Assembly: GCA_964427535.1 (NCBI GenBank)
Contig: CAYRVF010000020.1
Location: 1 to 47,941 of the forward strand
DNA: 47,941 bases
Source: CAYRVF01 sp964427535
Lineage (GTDB): Bacteria; Chloroflexota; Ktedonobacteria; Ktedonobacterales; JADMIN01
Direction of reading: 5' to 3'
The notes beneath the pieces are model-generated. The model worked only from the letters and a program-made list of their open reading frames with translations, was not told the DNA's origin and made no database searches. The position numbers and the translations under genes were made by a program. Of the stretch, positions 7,759-16,895 are shown piece by piece; position 1 is the stretch's first letter; each line of letters begins with the position of its first letter.

Positions 7759-9126
7759 TCAGGAGAGGTTGATGCCGTTGGTCGCGGCGATGTCGGCGAG
7801 GAACCGGGCGCTATCTTTGCGGATGCGTCGCTGAGTCTCATAGTCGGTGTAGGACACGCCGAAGCGTTGCGTATAGCCATACCCCCACTCGAAGTTGTCG
7901 AGCAGCGACCACACGAAGTATCCCGCGAGCGGCACGCCCTGCGCGAGCGCCTCGCGGACCGCGACGAAGTGCGCCCGCAGATACTCCGTCCGCTGCGTGT
8001 CGTGAACCTGGCCATCGCCAGCCAGCGTGTCGGGATATGCCGCACCGTTCTCAGTGACGTACATCCGTGCTGGGGCGTGATCGCGCGCGACGCGCACCAG
8101 CACCTCGGTCAGCCCGTCGGGGGCGACTTCCCAGCCCATCGTGGTGAGCGGACCTTGCGGCGGCAGGATGACCGGCTCGGCTGTGCCCGCGCGAATCCTC
8201 AGGCGGGTGTAGTAGTTGACGCCGAGGAAGTCGGTCGGCGTCGCGATGGTCGCCAGGTCGTTCTCGGCGATCAGGTTGTCGGGTATATTCAGCACGGCGC
8301 GGATGTCGTCGGGGTAGGTGCCGCGCATCAGCGGATCGAGATACCAGCGATGGAAGAGGCCGTCCATTCGCTCGGTCGCCTCGACGTCTTCGCTTTTGTC
8401 GCTCGCCGGTTCGAGTGCAGCGAGATTGAGCGTCGCGCCGACTTGAGTCGCGGGAGGTGTCTCGGCGCGCAACGACTGCACCGCCCGGCCGTGCGCGAGC
8501 AGCAGATGATGTGAGACCGGCGCGATGAGCGACCGGTCCTTGAGGCCAGGAGCGTGCTCGCCCGTCACATGGCCGAGGTAGACGACGACGTGCGGCTCAT
8601 TGAGCGTGATCCAGTGGCGCACGCGATCGCCCAAGCGCCGGGCGGCAGCGGTGGTGAACTCGGCGAAGGCCTCGGCGGTGGCGCGGTTGGCCCATCCGCC
8701 GGCGTCCTGCAGCGCCTGGGGGAGATCCCAGTGATAGAGCGTGACGAACGGCTCGACGCCGCGCTCCAGCAGACCATCCACGAGGCGGTCGTAGTAGTCC
8801 AGCCCGCGCTGGTTCGGTTTGCCCCGGCCCTCGGGCAGCACGCGAGGCCAGGAGAGTGAGAACCTATATGCCTTGAGTTGGAGCTCCGCGAGCAGGTCGA
8901 GATCCTCCTGCCAGCGAGAATACGAGTCGCAGGCGACGTCACCGGTTGAGCCGTCGACGACGTGTCCAGGGGTGTGTGTGAAGCGGTCCCAGATGGATTC
9001 ACCCTTGCCGTCGGCACGGGGCGCGCCCTCGATCTGGTAGGCCGCCGTCGCCGCTCCCCAGGCGAAGTCGGACGGGAAACCGCTGGGGCTAAGTGAGTGC
9101 TGGCTCGTTCGGGTCTCGTCGCGCAT
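7759..9126 (-). CDS. GH1 beta-glucosidase
   Basis: Retaining glycoside hydrolase family 1 enzyme, acting on beta-glucosides or related beta-glycosides, probably cytoplasmic as no signal peptide is seen. The 455-residue length is typical. FAWGAATAAYQIEGA marks the N terminus, TLNEPH supplies the acid/base Glu, YVTENGAAYPD the nucleophile Glu, and WSLLDNFEWGYGYTQRFGVSYTDY the aglycone-side C terminus. ATG 9124-9126 follows AAGGAGAG; an upstream open frame to 9279 overlaps the exporter gene and is not needed. Two direct repeats of ATGTTCGC (plus-strand reading, 9151-9158 and 9183-9190) lie upstream of the start and may be regulator sites. Confidence 0.95.
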   Translation of the reverse strand: MRDETRTSQHSLSPSGFPSDFAWGAATAAYQIEGAPRADGKGESIWDRFTHTPGHVVDGSTGDVACDSYSRWQEDLDLLAELQLKAYRFSLSWPRVLPEGRGKPNQRGLDYYDRLVDGLLERGVEPFVTLYHWDLPQALQDAGGWANRATAEAFAEFTTAAARRLGDRVRHWITLNEPHVVVYLGHVTGEHAPGLKDRSLIAPVSHHLLLAHGRAVQSLRAETPPATQVGATLNLAALEPASDKSEDVEATERMDGLFHRWYLDPLMRGTYPDDIRAVLNIPDNLIAENDLATIATPTDFLGVNYYTRLRIRAGTAEPVILPPQGPLTTMGWEVAPDGLTEVLVRVARDHAPARMYVTENGAAYPDTLAGDGQVHDTQRTEYLRAHFVAVREALAQGVPLAGYFVWSLLDNFEWGYGYTQRFGVSYTDYETQRRIRKDSARFLADIAATNGINLS

Positions 9127-9224
9127 GAGGCTCTCCTTCTCGACGCGGAAATGTTCGCGAGTACTCCATTGCTGAACCGTAGATGTTCGCCCGTGGACGC
9201 GAAAATGCGGCCGACCAGCATCCG

Positions 9225-10904
9225 TCATGCTGACTTGCCGCGGACGAGCGACGTGAGCACGCCAAAAGCCGCGATGCACGCGCAGACGGTGAAGGTGACC
9301 GAGAATGCGTGCGTAAACGTCTGTTGCAGCGCGGCAATCTGCTGGGCTGAGTGATGCACACCGGAGGATTGCTGAATGCGCACGAGCGCCAGACCCGCCG
9401 CTGCGCCACCCAGGCTCGCGAAGATGGCTCCGGTGAGCGCGACGCTGAGGCTTTGGCCGATCACGCGGCCCGTCGCGAGAAAGCCTGCCGCGACGCCCTG
9501 TCGCGCACGTGGCGCCGCCCCCATCAGCGCGCTGTTGTTCGGCGACTGGAAGAGCGCCTGCCCCAGGCCCGTGAAGGCCAGCCGCCAGATGATGTCGAAC
9601 AGCGAACTCTGCGCGTTGAGCTGACTGATGAGCAACAGGCCCAGGCAGGCGATGAAGAGTCCGGTGGCCGCCAGCCAGCGGGTACCGACGTGGTCGGCGA
9701 GTGACCCGCTGATGGGCGCGACAATCGCGATCATCAGCGGGAGCGGCGTCAGCAGGAAGCCCGCCTCCTCCGCCGAGAAGCCGCGCAGCTCTTCGAGGTA
9801 GAACGGCAGCATGAAGCTGACAGCGAACAGCGCGAGAAAGCTCAGCACGAGGCTGACGTTGGCGGAGGCGAAGACCCGGTTGCGTAGCAGCGACAGGTCA
9901 ACGATGGGGTCCGGCACGTGCTGCTCGACGATGACCAGAGCGACCAGTGAGACAATCGCGACGACGATGCCACCGATCACGATTGGGCTGCTCCAGCCGA
10001 TCTCCTGCCCGAAGGAGAGCACGCCGGTGAGTGTGGCGAGACCGACCGCCAGCAGTAACGCTCCAGCAGGGTCGAACCGGCCGCGGTGGCGTTGCACGCG
10101 CTCCGTCAGCACCCGCAGCGTCGCGATGAACCCGATGATGCCGAGCGGCACGTTGACGTAGAAGATCCACCGCCAGCTCAGGTGGTCGGTGATGATGCCG
10201 CCCAGGGTCGGACCGGCGCTCACGCCGAGCGCCACGATGACGGCGTTCAGGCCAAGCGCGCGCCCCCGCTCGCTCGCCGGAAATGCGCGCGTCAGCATCG
10301 CCGGACTGACGGCGAAGAGCAGTGCGCCACCGAGCCCCTGGAAGGCGCGAAACGCGACGAGCAGCTCAAGCGTGGGGGCGGCACCGCAGAGCGCGGAGCC
10401 AATTGTGAAGATCGCCAGCCCCGACGCCCAGATCGGCTTCCGCCCGATCATGTCTGCCAGACGGCCCACCGTCAGCAACACAGAGGCGATCACCACGAGA
10501 TACGCGATGATGACCCACTCGATGGTGCCATTGAGCGGCACATGGAAATACTGCGCGATGGCAGGCAGGCTGATGTTGACGATCGACGAATCGAGCGTGG
10601 ACATGAAGACGCCAACCCCAACGATTGCCAGCACGGCCCACTTTCCCGCCGTCTCGCCATCAGCGCGCGCAGGCGCGATGTCTGTGGCATCTGTTGCCGG
10701 GCCAGTGTGCGCAAGCGACGCAGCGGCGCTGCCATTCGGCCCGGAATATGGGGCGTCTGGTGTGGACGCCTGTCCGTTGTGGCTGGCGCCGTCGAGGGGA
10801 GGTACGGCATTCGTATGCGGTGAGGCGACTTGTGGTGACTGGCCGGGCGTCACGACGAACGATCCTTCGCTCTGCTGTACCTCTTCGCGCTCGTCCTGCT
10901 CCAC
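9225..10904 (-). CDS. MFS multidrug exporter, DHA2 (EmrB/QacA) family
   Basis: Proton-driven drug efflux in the cytoplasmic membrane; substrate unknown. The hydrophobic part starts with WAVLAIVGVGVFMSTLDSSIVNISLP, the DHA2 motif D1 region, then the motif A segment GRLADMIGRKPIW, and RGRALGLNAVIVALGVSAGPTLGG, motif C. There are about 14 membrane segments. About 80 Pro/Ser/Gly-rich residues precede the first one. The start is uncertain: GTG 10904 has AAAGGA nine bases upstream and lies downstream of an extended -10 at 10952-10960; ATG 10961 and ATG 11018 are in-frame alternatives but the first overlaps that -10. The GH1 gene lies 98 bases downstream on the same strand. Confidence 0.88.
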   Translation of the reverse strand: MEQDEREEVQQSEGSFVVTPGQSPQVASPHTNAVPPLDGASHNGQASTPDAPYSGPNGSAAASLAHTGPATDATDIAPARADGETAGKWAVLAIVGVGVFMSTLDSSIVNISLPAIAQYFHVPLNGTIEWVIIAYLVVIASVLLTVGRLADMIGRKPIWASGLAIFTIGSALCGAAPTLELLVAFRAFQGLGGALLFAVSPAMLTRAFPASERGRALGLNAVIVALGVSAGPTLGGIITDHLSWRWIFYVNVPLGIIGFIATLRVLTERVQRHRGRFDPAGALLLAVGLATLTGVLSFGQEIGWSSPIVIGGIVVAIVSLVALVIVEQHVPDPIVDLSLLRNRVFASANVSLVLSFLALFAVSFMLPFYLEELRGFSAEEAGFLLTPLPLMIAIVAPISGSLADHVGTRWLAATGLFIACLGLLLISQLNAQSSLFDIIWRLAFTGLGQALFQSPNNSALMGAAPRARQGVAAGFLATGRVIGQSLSVALTGAIFASLGGAAAGLALVRIQQSSGVHHSAQQIAALQQTFTHAFSVTFTVCACIAAFGVLTSLVRGKSA

Positions 10905-10951
10905 CGCTGCGCGTCCTTTCTCGTCGGCACCGTTTTCGGAATCCTTCGTTT

Positions 10952-10960
10952 TGTATAGCA
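10952..10960 (-). promoter_or_regulatory. Extended -10 promoter of the DHA2 exporter
   Basis: Minus strand TGCTATACA is an extended -10. It would start transcription near 10945, which favours the GTG start at 10904 over upstream ATG codons. Confidence 0.4.
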
Positions 10961-11053
10961 TACGCGATAGCACGAGCCGAACGCTGCGTGGGCGTCGTGT
11001 CGTTGGGCAGGCAATCATCTTTCCTATGCGGTGCCGGGAAAATACAGGTGCTA

Positions 11054-11062
11054 TGCTATAGT
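11054..11062 (+). promoter_or_regulatory. Extended -10 promoter of the zinc-finger gene
   Basis: TGCTATAGT, an extended -10 with TATAGT at 11057-11062; the predicted start near 11069 leaves a leader of about 54 bases. It is divergent from the exporter promoter, about 100 bases away. Confidence 0.45.
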
Positions 11063-11122
11063 TGGTTGTTGACGAGCCACGGGAGGCCAGTCTTGCGGTC
11101 GAAGCGGTGAGGAGGCTGCGTA

Positions 11123-11593
11123 ATGCGCGCTCGGGATAGTCGCTATGATGCATGGGATGACGGCGATGAGTATGCTGGGAATGCCTACGACGGCCAGTAC
11201 GCCGGCTACGACGACTACTCGGGCGAGGCGGGCGGATACGACGACCGCTGGGGTGGCCCCGACTCGCGTGCGCTGGTGCCTGATGCTGACGCGCAGAGCC
11301 TGATGCTCCAGGAGGAGCAGTCGCTCGTGAACGTGTCGTCGACCATCACACAGCATGGCGCACCGCTGCTTTCGTACACGCGCACCATGAACCGCTTCTA
11401 CACCAATCGCAAGCAGCGCCTGAGTCTCGGCCGCTTCCGCTGCGAGGTCTGCAAAGTTCGTATCCGTTTGTGGGCGTGGGAGACCGAGAACGGCAAGCGC
11501 ACCCACGACGGATGCTATGAGCGCCTGGCCTGGACGTGGACGAACCTCTATGCGGTCCAGCAGCGCATGGCTGCCGAGGGACGTTTCGAGTAG
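11123..11593 (+). CDS. Small protein with disordered acidic N terminus and half-LIM-like zinc motif
   Basis: A 156-residue protein that I do not recognise by name. The first 50 residues are rich in Asp, Tyr and Gly with repeated GYDDY/AGYDD-like units and look disordered and acidic. The C-terminal 100 residues are structured and contain CEVC, then 17 residues, then HDGC: a CX2C-X17-HX2C pattern like one zinc finger of a LIM domain. Basic and aromatic residues surround it (RFYTNRKQRLSLGRF). ATG 11123 follows GAGGAG. It stands alone between the exporter and accC. Binding of nucleic acid or protein is possible but not shown. Confidence 0.75.
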   Translation: MRARDSRYDAWDDGDEYAGNAYDGQYAGYDDYSGEAGGYDDRWGGPDSRALVPDADAQSLMLQEEQSLVNVSSTITQHGAPLLSYTRTMNRFYTNRKQRLSLGRFRCEVCKVRIRLWAWETENGKRTHDGCYERLAWTWTNLYAVQQRMAAEGRFE

Positions 11594-11736
11594 GCGCCCA
11601 CTCCTAGGCATCTGCAGGGTGTGAGACTGCGCCGCGAGGTGACGTCGGCTCGTGGGGAGATGTCGCGTACGCGGTCCCCGATCTGGTCATCCTTGGTGGT
11701 ACGGCGTATGTCGAACTACCCCCTGGTGCCGGCTCG

Positions 11737-11745
11737 TGATACAAT
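11737..11745 (+). promoter_or_regulatory. Extended -10 promoter of accC
   Basis: TGATACAAT, extended -10 with TACAAT at 11740-11745; start near 11752 gives a leader of about 110 bases before accC. Confidence 0.5.
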
Positions 11746-11864
11746 AGGCGCGCTATTCTTTCCGAGGTTTGTTCTCTCCGCGTGCCGATACGCCGTGTCT
11801 CCCGCTCGACGAGTGTGCAGGCTCAGGCGGGCGCGCGCGTCTCAAGATGAGGCACGTGACGTCT

Positions 11865-13220
11865 ATGTTCAAGAAAGTGCTGATCGCCAATCGTGGCGAG
11901 ATCGCGCTCCGTGTCCTGCGCGCCTGCCGCGAGCTCGGCGTGCGAACGGTCATTGCGTACTCCGAGCCGGACCGCGACTCGCTGCCTGTGCGTCTGGCGG
12001 ATGAGCGGATTTGCATCGGACCGGGAGCGAGTAGCAAAAGCTATCTGCATATCCCCAACATCATCAGTGCGGCACTACTGACCGGCTGCGAGGCGGTCCA
12101 TCCAGGGTACGGCTTCCTCTCGGAAAACCCGAGCTTCGCCGAGATCTGCGCTGACTGTGGTCTCGTCTTCATTGGACCGCCCCCGGCGGCGATGGTGCAG
12201 ATGGGCGACAAGGTGCAGGCGCGTGAGGCGATGTCGAAGGCCGGTCTGCCGATGTTGCCCGGCACCGACGTGTTGCGCTCGGTGGGCGAGGGCGAAGAAG
12301 CCGCCGCGCGCATCGGATTCCCGCTGATGCTGAAGGCGGCGGCGGGCGGCGGAGGACGCGGCATCCGACTTATTAACCGGCCGGAAGAATTCGCCCACGT
12401 CTTCACGACGGCACAGAGCGAGGTGCGCGAGGCGTTCCACGACGACGGCGTCTATCTCGAGAAGTATCTCGGGCGCGCCAAGCACGTCGAGGTGCAGGTC
12501 TTCTGCGACAACTACGGCAATGGCGTTCACCTGGGCGAGCGCAACTGCTCCGTGCAGCGCCGCCATCAGAAGCTCGCGGAGGAGTCACCCAGCCCAGGCA
12601 TCTCCCCGGAGCTGCGTGCCGAGATGGGCGAGCGGGCGATCCGCGCGGCGCTGGCGATCGGCTATCGCGGCGCGGGCACAATGGAGTTTCTCGTCGACGA
12701 GAATAACAACTACTACTTCATGGAGATGAATACGCGCCTGCAGGTGGAGCATCCGGTCACCGAGCTGGTGACGGGCCTCGATCTGGTCCACATGCAGTTG
12801 CGCGCGGCGTCGGGCGAGCCGCTCGATATCACCCAGAGCGATGTCCAGTTCCGCGGCCATGCTATCGAGTTCCGCATCACCGCCGAGGATCCCGCGCTCG
12901 ACTTCCGGCCACAGACAGGCGAGATTGAGGAGTATCTCGCGCCGGGCGGGCCTGGCGTGCGTGTCGACTCGCATCTCTATCGCGGCTACGAGGTGCCCCC
13001 GCACTACGATTCGCTGCTCTCCAAGCTGATCGTCTGGGCGCCGACCCGTGAGGAGGCAATCGCTCGTGGCCGTCGCGCGCTAAACGAGTACGTGATCGAC
13101 GGGCTGCCCACGACCATTCCCTTCCACCTCCAGCTGCTCGACAACCCCGTCTTCCAGCGCGGCGAGGCGTACACCAACTTCCTCGCCGAGCACAGCGCGG
13201 AATTTGCGCTCAAAGCGTAA
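11865..13220 (+). CDS. accC: Biotin carboxylase subunit of acetyl-CoA carboxylase
   Basis: ATP-dependent carboxylation of biotin on AccB, first half-reaction of malonyl-CoA formation. The 451-residue protein begins MFKKVLIANRGEIALRVLRA, has the ATP-grasp glycine loop KAAAGGGGRGIRL, the metal-ligand region EMNTRLQVEHPVTE and the FRITAEDP segment; length is standard. ATG 11865 matches family N termini; ATG 11847 is an in-frame alternative, and the Shine-Dalgarno sequence for both is weak. fabF and accB follow on the same strand with gaps of 105 and 50 bases. No accA or accD is in the window. Because accC and accB are separated by fabF, an accC with accB only or a propionyl-CoA-type partner cannot be excluded. 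Confidence 0.93.
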   Translation: MFKKVLIANRGEIALRVLRACRELGVRTVIAYSEPDRDSLPVRLADERICIGPGASSKSYLHIPNIISAALLTGCEAVHPGYGFLSENPSFAEICADCGLVFIGPPPAAMVQMGDKVQAREAMSKAGLPMLPGTDVLRSVGEGEEAAARIGFPLMLKAAAGGGGRGIRLINRPEEFAHVFTTAQSEVREAFHDDGVYLEKYLGRAKHVEVQVFCDNYGNGVHLGERNCSVQRRHQKLAEESPSPGISPELRAEMGERAIRAALAIGYRGAGTMEFLVDENNNYYFMEMNTRLQVEHPVTELVTGLDLVHMQLRAASGEPLDITQSDVQFRGHAIEFRITAEDPALDFRPQTGEIEEYLAPGGPGVRVDSHLYRGYEVPPHYDSLLSKLIVWAPTREEAIARGRRALNEYVIDGLPTTIPFHLQLLDNPVFQRGEAYTNFLAEHSAEFALKA

Positions 13221-13240
13221 GGCGTCCTCGCGGATGGCGG

Positions 13241-13249
13241 TGATAAAAT
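13241..13249 (+). promoter_or_regulatory. Extended -10 promoter of fabF
   Basis: TGATAAAAT, extended -10 with TAAAAT at 13244-13249; it lies 20 bases after the accC stop, so fabF-accB may be transcribed both with accC and on their own. Confidence 0.45.
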
Positions 13250-13325
13250 GGGGCACGTGCGTTCGCGAACTCGCCGCGTGCCCATGCGAGCGAATGTGCA
13301 GGCCGAACGATAGCCAGGAGGAGTT

Positions 13326-14570
13326 ATGACCAGGCGCGTTGTCATTACCGGAATGGGGCTCGTGACACCACTTGGCACGGACGTCGAGACGACGTGGCGT
13401 GGGCTGGTCGAGGCACGCTCCGCCGTCGGCCCAATCACACAGTTTGACGCCAGCACCTACGAGACACGCATCGCCGCCGAGATCAATGACTTCGATCCAT
13501 TGCTGTACATGGATCGCAAAGAGGCGCGGAAGAACGACAACTTCGTCCGTCTGGCGCTCGCAGCATCGAAGCAGGCGCTGGCAGACTCGGGCTTCGAGAT
13601 TACCGACGAGAATGCCGACGACGTGGGCGTCATCATCGGGTCGGGCATCGGCGGCATCACGACCTGTGGCGACCAGTTCAAAGTGCTCTTTGATCGTGGC
13701 CCAGATCGTATCAGCCCTTTTTTCATCACCATGTTCATTCCCGACATGGCGGCCGGTGTCGTCTCGATCGCCCTCGGCGCGCGCGGGCCGAACTTCGCCA
13801 CCGTCTCGGCCTGTGCGACCGGCGCGAACGCGATCGGCGAGGCGTCGGAGATGATCAAGCGCGGCGATGCCGACGTGATGTTGGCGGGTGGCAGCGAGTC
13901 GGGCATTGTGCCGATCGCCATCTCCGCGTTCAGCTCGATGCATGCGCTCTCGCGGCACAACGACGATCCCCAGGGTGCGAGCCGTCCGTTCGACGTCGAG
14001 CGCGATGGGTTCGTAATGGGCGAGGGCGCTGGCGTGCTGGTGCTCGAAGAAGAGGAACACGCGCGAGCGCGGGGCGCGCACATCTACGCCGAGCTTGCCG
14101 GATACGCCGCCACGTCCGACGCGCATCATGTCACGGAGCCCGCCCCACAGGGTGAGGGACTGGCGCGCGCGATGCGCCGGGCGCTTGAGAAGGCCGAGGT
14201 GCGTGCGGAGGATGTCGAATACATCAACGCGCATGGGACCGGAACAGTCTACAACGACCGCAACGAGACCGCGGCGGTGAAGAATGTCTTCGGTGAGCAT
14301 GCGCGACAACTGGCAATGAGCTCGACGAAGTCGATGATCGGGCATACGCTTGGCGCGGCGGGCGGCATCGAGGCGGCGGTGACGGCGCTCTCCATCGAGC
14401 GCGGCATTCTCACGCCGACGATCAATTTGCACCACCCGGATCCCGAGTGTGATCTCGATTACGTGCCCAATGTGGCGCGCGAAGCGCGGGTGAATGTGGC
14501 CCTCTCGAACTCGATGGGCTTTGGCGGCCACAACGCTGTCTTACTGATGAAGCGCTACACCGGAAAATAG
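13326..14570 (+). CDS. fabF: Beta-ketoacyl-ACP synthase II
   Basis: Condenses malonyl-ACP with acyl-ACP in type II fatty acid elongation, cytoplasmic. 414 residues, the usual length. Catalytic Cys163 sits in TVSACATGAN; the two catalytic histidines are in INAHGTGT (about 303) and MIGHTLGAAG (about 340). NSMGFGGHNAVLL closes the protein with the gatekeeper region. AGGAGGAG is placed six bases upstream of ATG 13326. It lies between accC and accB, so malonyl-CoA production and the elongating enzyme are linked in one locus. Confidence 0.96.
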   Translation: MTRRVVITGMGLVTPLGTDVETTWRGLVEARSAVGPITQFDASTYETRIAAEINDFDPLLYMDRKEARKNDNFVRLALAASKQALADSGFEITDENADDVGVIIGSGIGGITTCGDQFKVLFDRGPDRISPFFITMFIPDMAAGVVSIALGARGPNFATVSACATGANAIGEASEMIKRGDADVMLAGGSESGIVPIAISAFSSMHALSRHNDDPQGASRPFDVERDGFVMGEGAGVLVLEEEEHARARGAHIYAELAGYAATSDAHHVTEPAPQGEGLARAMRRALEKAEVRAEDVEYINAHGTGTVYNDRNETAAVKNVFGEHARQLAMSSTKSMIGHTLGAAGGIEAAVTALSIERGILTPTINLHHPDPECDLDYVPNVAREARVNVALSNSMGFGGHNAVLLMKRYTGK

Positions 14571-14620
14571 AGGCTAGACCGAGCGGGCGGGCGAAACGGA
14601 ACAGGGAGTGAGGAGCGACG

Positions 14621-15082
14621 GTGACGGAACGGCAATCGCTAGTAAGCCGGGTGAAGGCGCTGGCTGAGGCTCTGGAGGAGAGCGAGGTCAGCGATCTCGA
14701 CCTGACCGAGAACGGGTTGCGTGTCAAGATCCGCCGCGGTTTGGAGCCGCCTCAGGTGGTGGCAGCGGCTCCCGCTCCACGTCCGGCGCGCGCGCGGCCC
14801 AACCGCTCGGCCAGCAACGGGACGGCGGCAGCGCCAACGCCCGGGGTGGCCGTCATCGCCCCGTTGAGCGGCGTGTTCTACGCGTCGCCTTCGCCAACGT
14901 CCGCGCCATTCGTGCGGGTGGGCGAGTCGGTGCAGGCTGGTCAGGTCGTGTGCATCGTCGAAGCGATGAAGGTCTTCAACGAGATCAAGGCCGAAGTATC
15001 TGGCACTGTTCTCGCGATGGTCGCCGAAAACGGGCAGCTCGTGCAGAAAGGGGACGCCCTCATTCGTGTCCAGCCCATGTGA
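14621..15082 (+). CDS. accB: Biotin carboxyl carrier protein of acetyl-CoA carboxylase
   Basis: Carries the biotin that shuttles carboxyl groups between AccC and the carboxyltransferase. In 153 residues there is an N-terminal helical region (LVSRVKALAEALEESEVSDLDL), an Ala/Pro/Arg linker of about 30 residues, and a biotinyl domain with EAMKVFNEIKA, where Lys117 is the biotin acceptor; EAMK has the normal AMKM-type context with Val in place of Met. The start is GTG 14621 with GAGGAG upstream. The next gene overlaps its 3' end by 17 bases. Confidence 0.94.
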   Translation: MTERQSLVSRVKALAEALEESEVSDLDLTENGLRVKIRRGLEPPQVVAAAPAPRPARARPNRSASNGTAAAPTPGVAVIAPLSGVFYASPSPTSAPFVRVGESVQAGQVVCIVEAMKVFNEIKAEVSGTVLAMVAENGQLVQKGDALIRVQPM

Positions 15083-16844
15083 GCCGTCTGAAGCCGCCAA
15101 TCTGTCCGCCCTGGAGATCGTCCCCGTTGAGCCTGCACAGCAGTCACGCGAATCGGCACGATCGTACAGTCGTCTCGCGCTCGACTGGCTCGGGTCACTC
15201 CAGGGACGCTGCGCATTGGCATGGGTGCTCACACTGGCTTTCATCGTCGCGGACATCGCCGTCGTCGGCGGGCATGCGCTGACTCGATATGAGACGTTCC
15301 GCTCCGATGCGTTCGACCTGGGGAATATGAGCCAGGCCGTCTGGAACACGATACACGGGCACGCCTTCCGCTTCACCAATCGCGGACTCGACTGGTTCGG
15401 GCCGCCCACGCGTCTTGGCGTGCATGTCGAGCCGATTCTGCTGCTGATCTCAGTGTTCTACCTCATTCACGCGGAAGCCTCGACGCTCATCATCCTGCAG
15501 TCCATCGCGCTTGCGCTTGGTGCGCTGCCCCTCTTTTTGCTCGCGCTCCGTCGCCTGCCAGGGCATCCGTTGCTGGCAATGTCATTTGCGGCGGCCTATC
15601 TAGCGTCCGCCCTGCTCCTTGGGGAAGCGCTCTGGGATTTTCACCCCGTGGCCCTCGCGACGCCACTCATTCTGACCGCGCTCTGGGCGCTGGATACGCG
15701 CCGCACCGTGGTATTTGTGCTCTGCGCGGTTCTCGCCGCGCTGACCAAAGAGGACGTTGCGCTGTCGCTGGCGCTGCTCGGCCTGTTGCTGATGCGGCGG
15801 CGCGACCGACGTGTGTTGGGGGTGGCCACCCTGGTGCTCTCCCTCGCGTGGGTGGCGCTGTGCTTCGGTGTCATATTGCCGCACTATAACCAGGGTGTGT
15901 CGGGCGGCAACAACTTCTGGTACCGCTATAGCTGGCTCGGCGACTCGGCGAGCAATGCGTTGAGCAACATCCTGCACGATCCGGCTCTGCCATTCACGGT
16001 GTTTCTCGATCCAGCGCGGCGCGGCTATCTGACGCTACTCGCGCTGACGGGCGGCGGCGTCGCACTGCTTTCGCCGCTTCTCCTAGTGTGTTCGCTGCCG
16101 GATCTCGCGGTGAACTTGCTCAGTGTGCACTCAGAACAGTACAGCGGGTTCTTCCAGTACAACTCGGTCATCATCCCCTACATCTTCGTCGGCTCCGTGA
16201 TTGGTGCGCAGTCGTGGCTGGCCGCGCGCGCCCGGGCCGAAGGGGGCGTGTCGACAGCCTGTTCGACGCAGGAGGCGACCGTCCCGGCGCCAGGGTGGCG
16301 CATCGCGCGGTGGCCCGTTTGGCGCTTGCTGGCGAGCGTGCCTTGCCGCTGGGAGCGGGTGCTTGAGCGCATCCCCGTGCCATCGCGCTGGATCGGCCCG
16401 CTCATCGCCGCGTGGCTGATCGTCACGAGCATCTGGAATATCGCCGCTATTCAAAGCCACCTGCAGCCGTTTTGGGACGCCGGCTCCACTCCCTATCCCT
16501 ATCAATCTCAGGTGGAAGATCTCCTGAATGAAATACCGACCTCAGCGTCAGTGGCGGCGACGGACACGCTCGACCCATACTTGAGCAATCGCTACGATCT
16601 GTATCTCATGCCGGACGCGCAGTCGTATCAGGCGGAATATGTCGCGGTCGATCTGTACAATTCGATTACTGACAGTCAGGCACCGGATGCCGAAATGTAT
16701 GAGTCAATGCTCGACTCGCATCGCTATGTCATCGTCGGCAGTGTAGACACCGTGACGCTGCTGAGGCGGATTGGCAAGCCAATCGTCTCCTCGGACATCG
16801 TTGCCCGATCACAGTACGTACGAGGCGCTGGCACGCGCTCGTGA
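15066..16844 (+). CDS. DUF2079 polytopic membrane protein
   Basis: DUF2079 proteins are predicted membrane glycosyltransferase-like (GT-C type) proteins of unproven function. The 592-residue protein has a cytoplasmic N terminus of about 45 residues and roughly 11 membrane segments. The diagnostic segments are RYETFRSDAFDLGNMSQAVWNT in the first outside loop, DWFGPPTRLGVHVEPILLL, the ALWDFHPVALATP block and TKEDVALSLALLG. The acidic residues in the first loop (FDLGN) fit a GT-C-like site. The GTG 15066 start overlaps accB by 17 bases and has AAAGGGGA upstream, so translation is probably coupled to accB. Whether it joins lipid or glycan assembly is unknown. Confidence 0.82.
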   Translation: MSSPCEPSEAANLSALEIVPVEPAQQSRESARSYSRLALDWLGSLQGRCALAWVLTLAFIVADIAVVGGHALTRYETFRSDAFDLGNMSQAVWNTIHGHAFRFTNRGLDWFGPPTRLGVHVEPILLLISVFYLIHAEASTLIILQSIALALGALPLFLLALRRLPGHPLLAMSFAAAYLASALLLGEALWDFHPVALATPLILTALWALDTRRTVVFVLCAVLAALTKEDVALSLALLGLLLMRRRDRRVLGVATLVLSLAWVALCFGVILPHYNQGVSGGNNFWYRYSWLGDSASNALSNILHDPALPFTVFLDPARRGYLTLLALTGGGVALLSPLLLVCSLPDLAVNLLSVHSEQYSGFFQYNSVIIPYIFVGSVIGAQSWLAARARAEGGVSTACSTQEATVPAPGWRIARWPVWRLLASVPCRWERVLERIPVPSRWIGPLIAAWLIVTSIWNIAAIQSHLQPFWDAGSTPYPYQSQVEDLLNEIPTSASVAATDTLDPYLSNRYDLYLMPDAQSYQAEYVAVDLYNSITDSQAPDAEMYESMLDSHRYVIVGSVDTVTLLRRIGKPIVSSDIVARSQYVRGAGTRS

Positions 16845-16895
16845 GCGTATTTTCGCGTTTTTGGTGTAGAGAAGTCGTACGGAGGGAGCGGCCGC

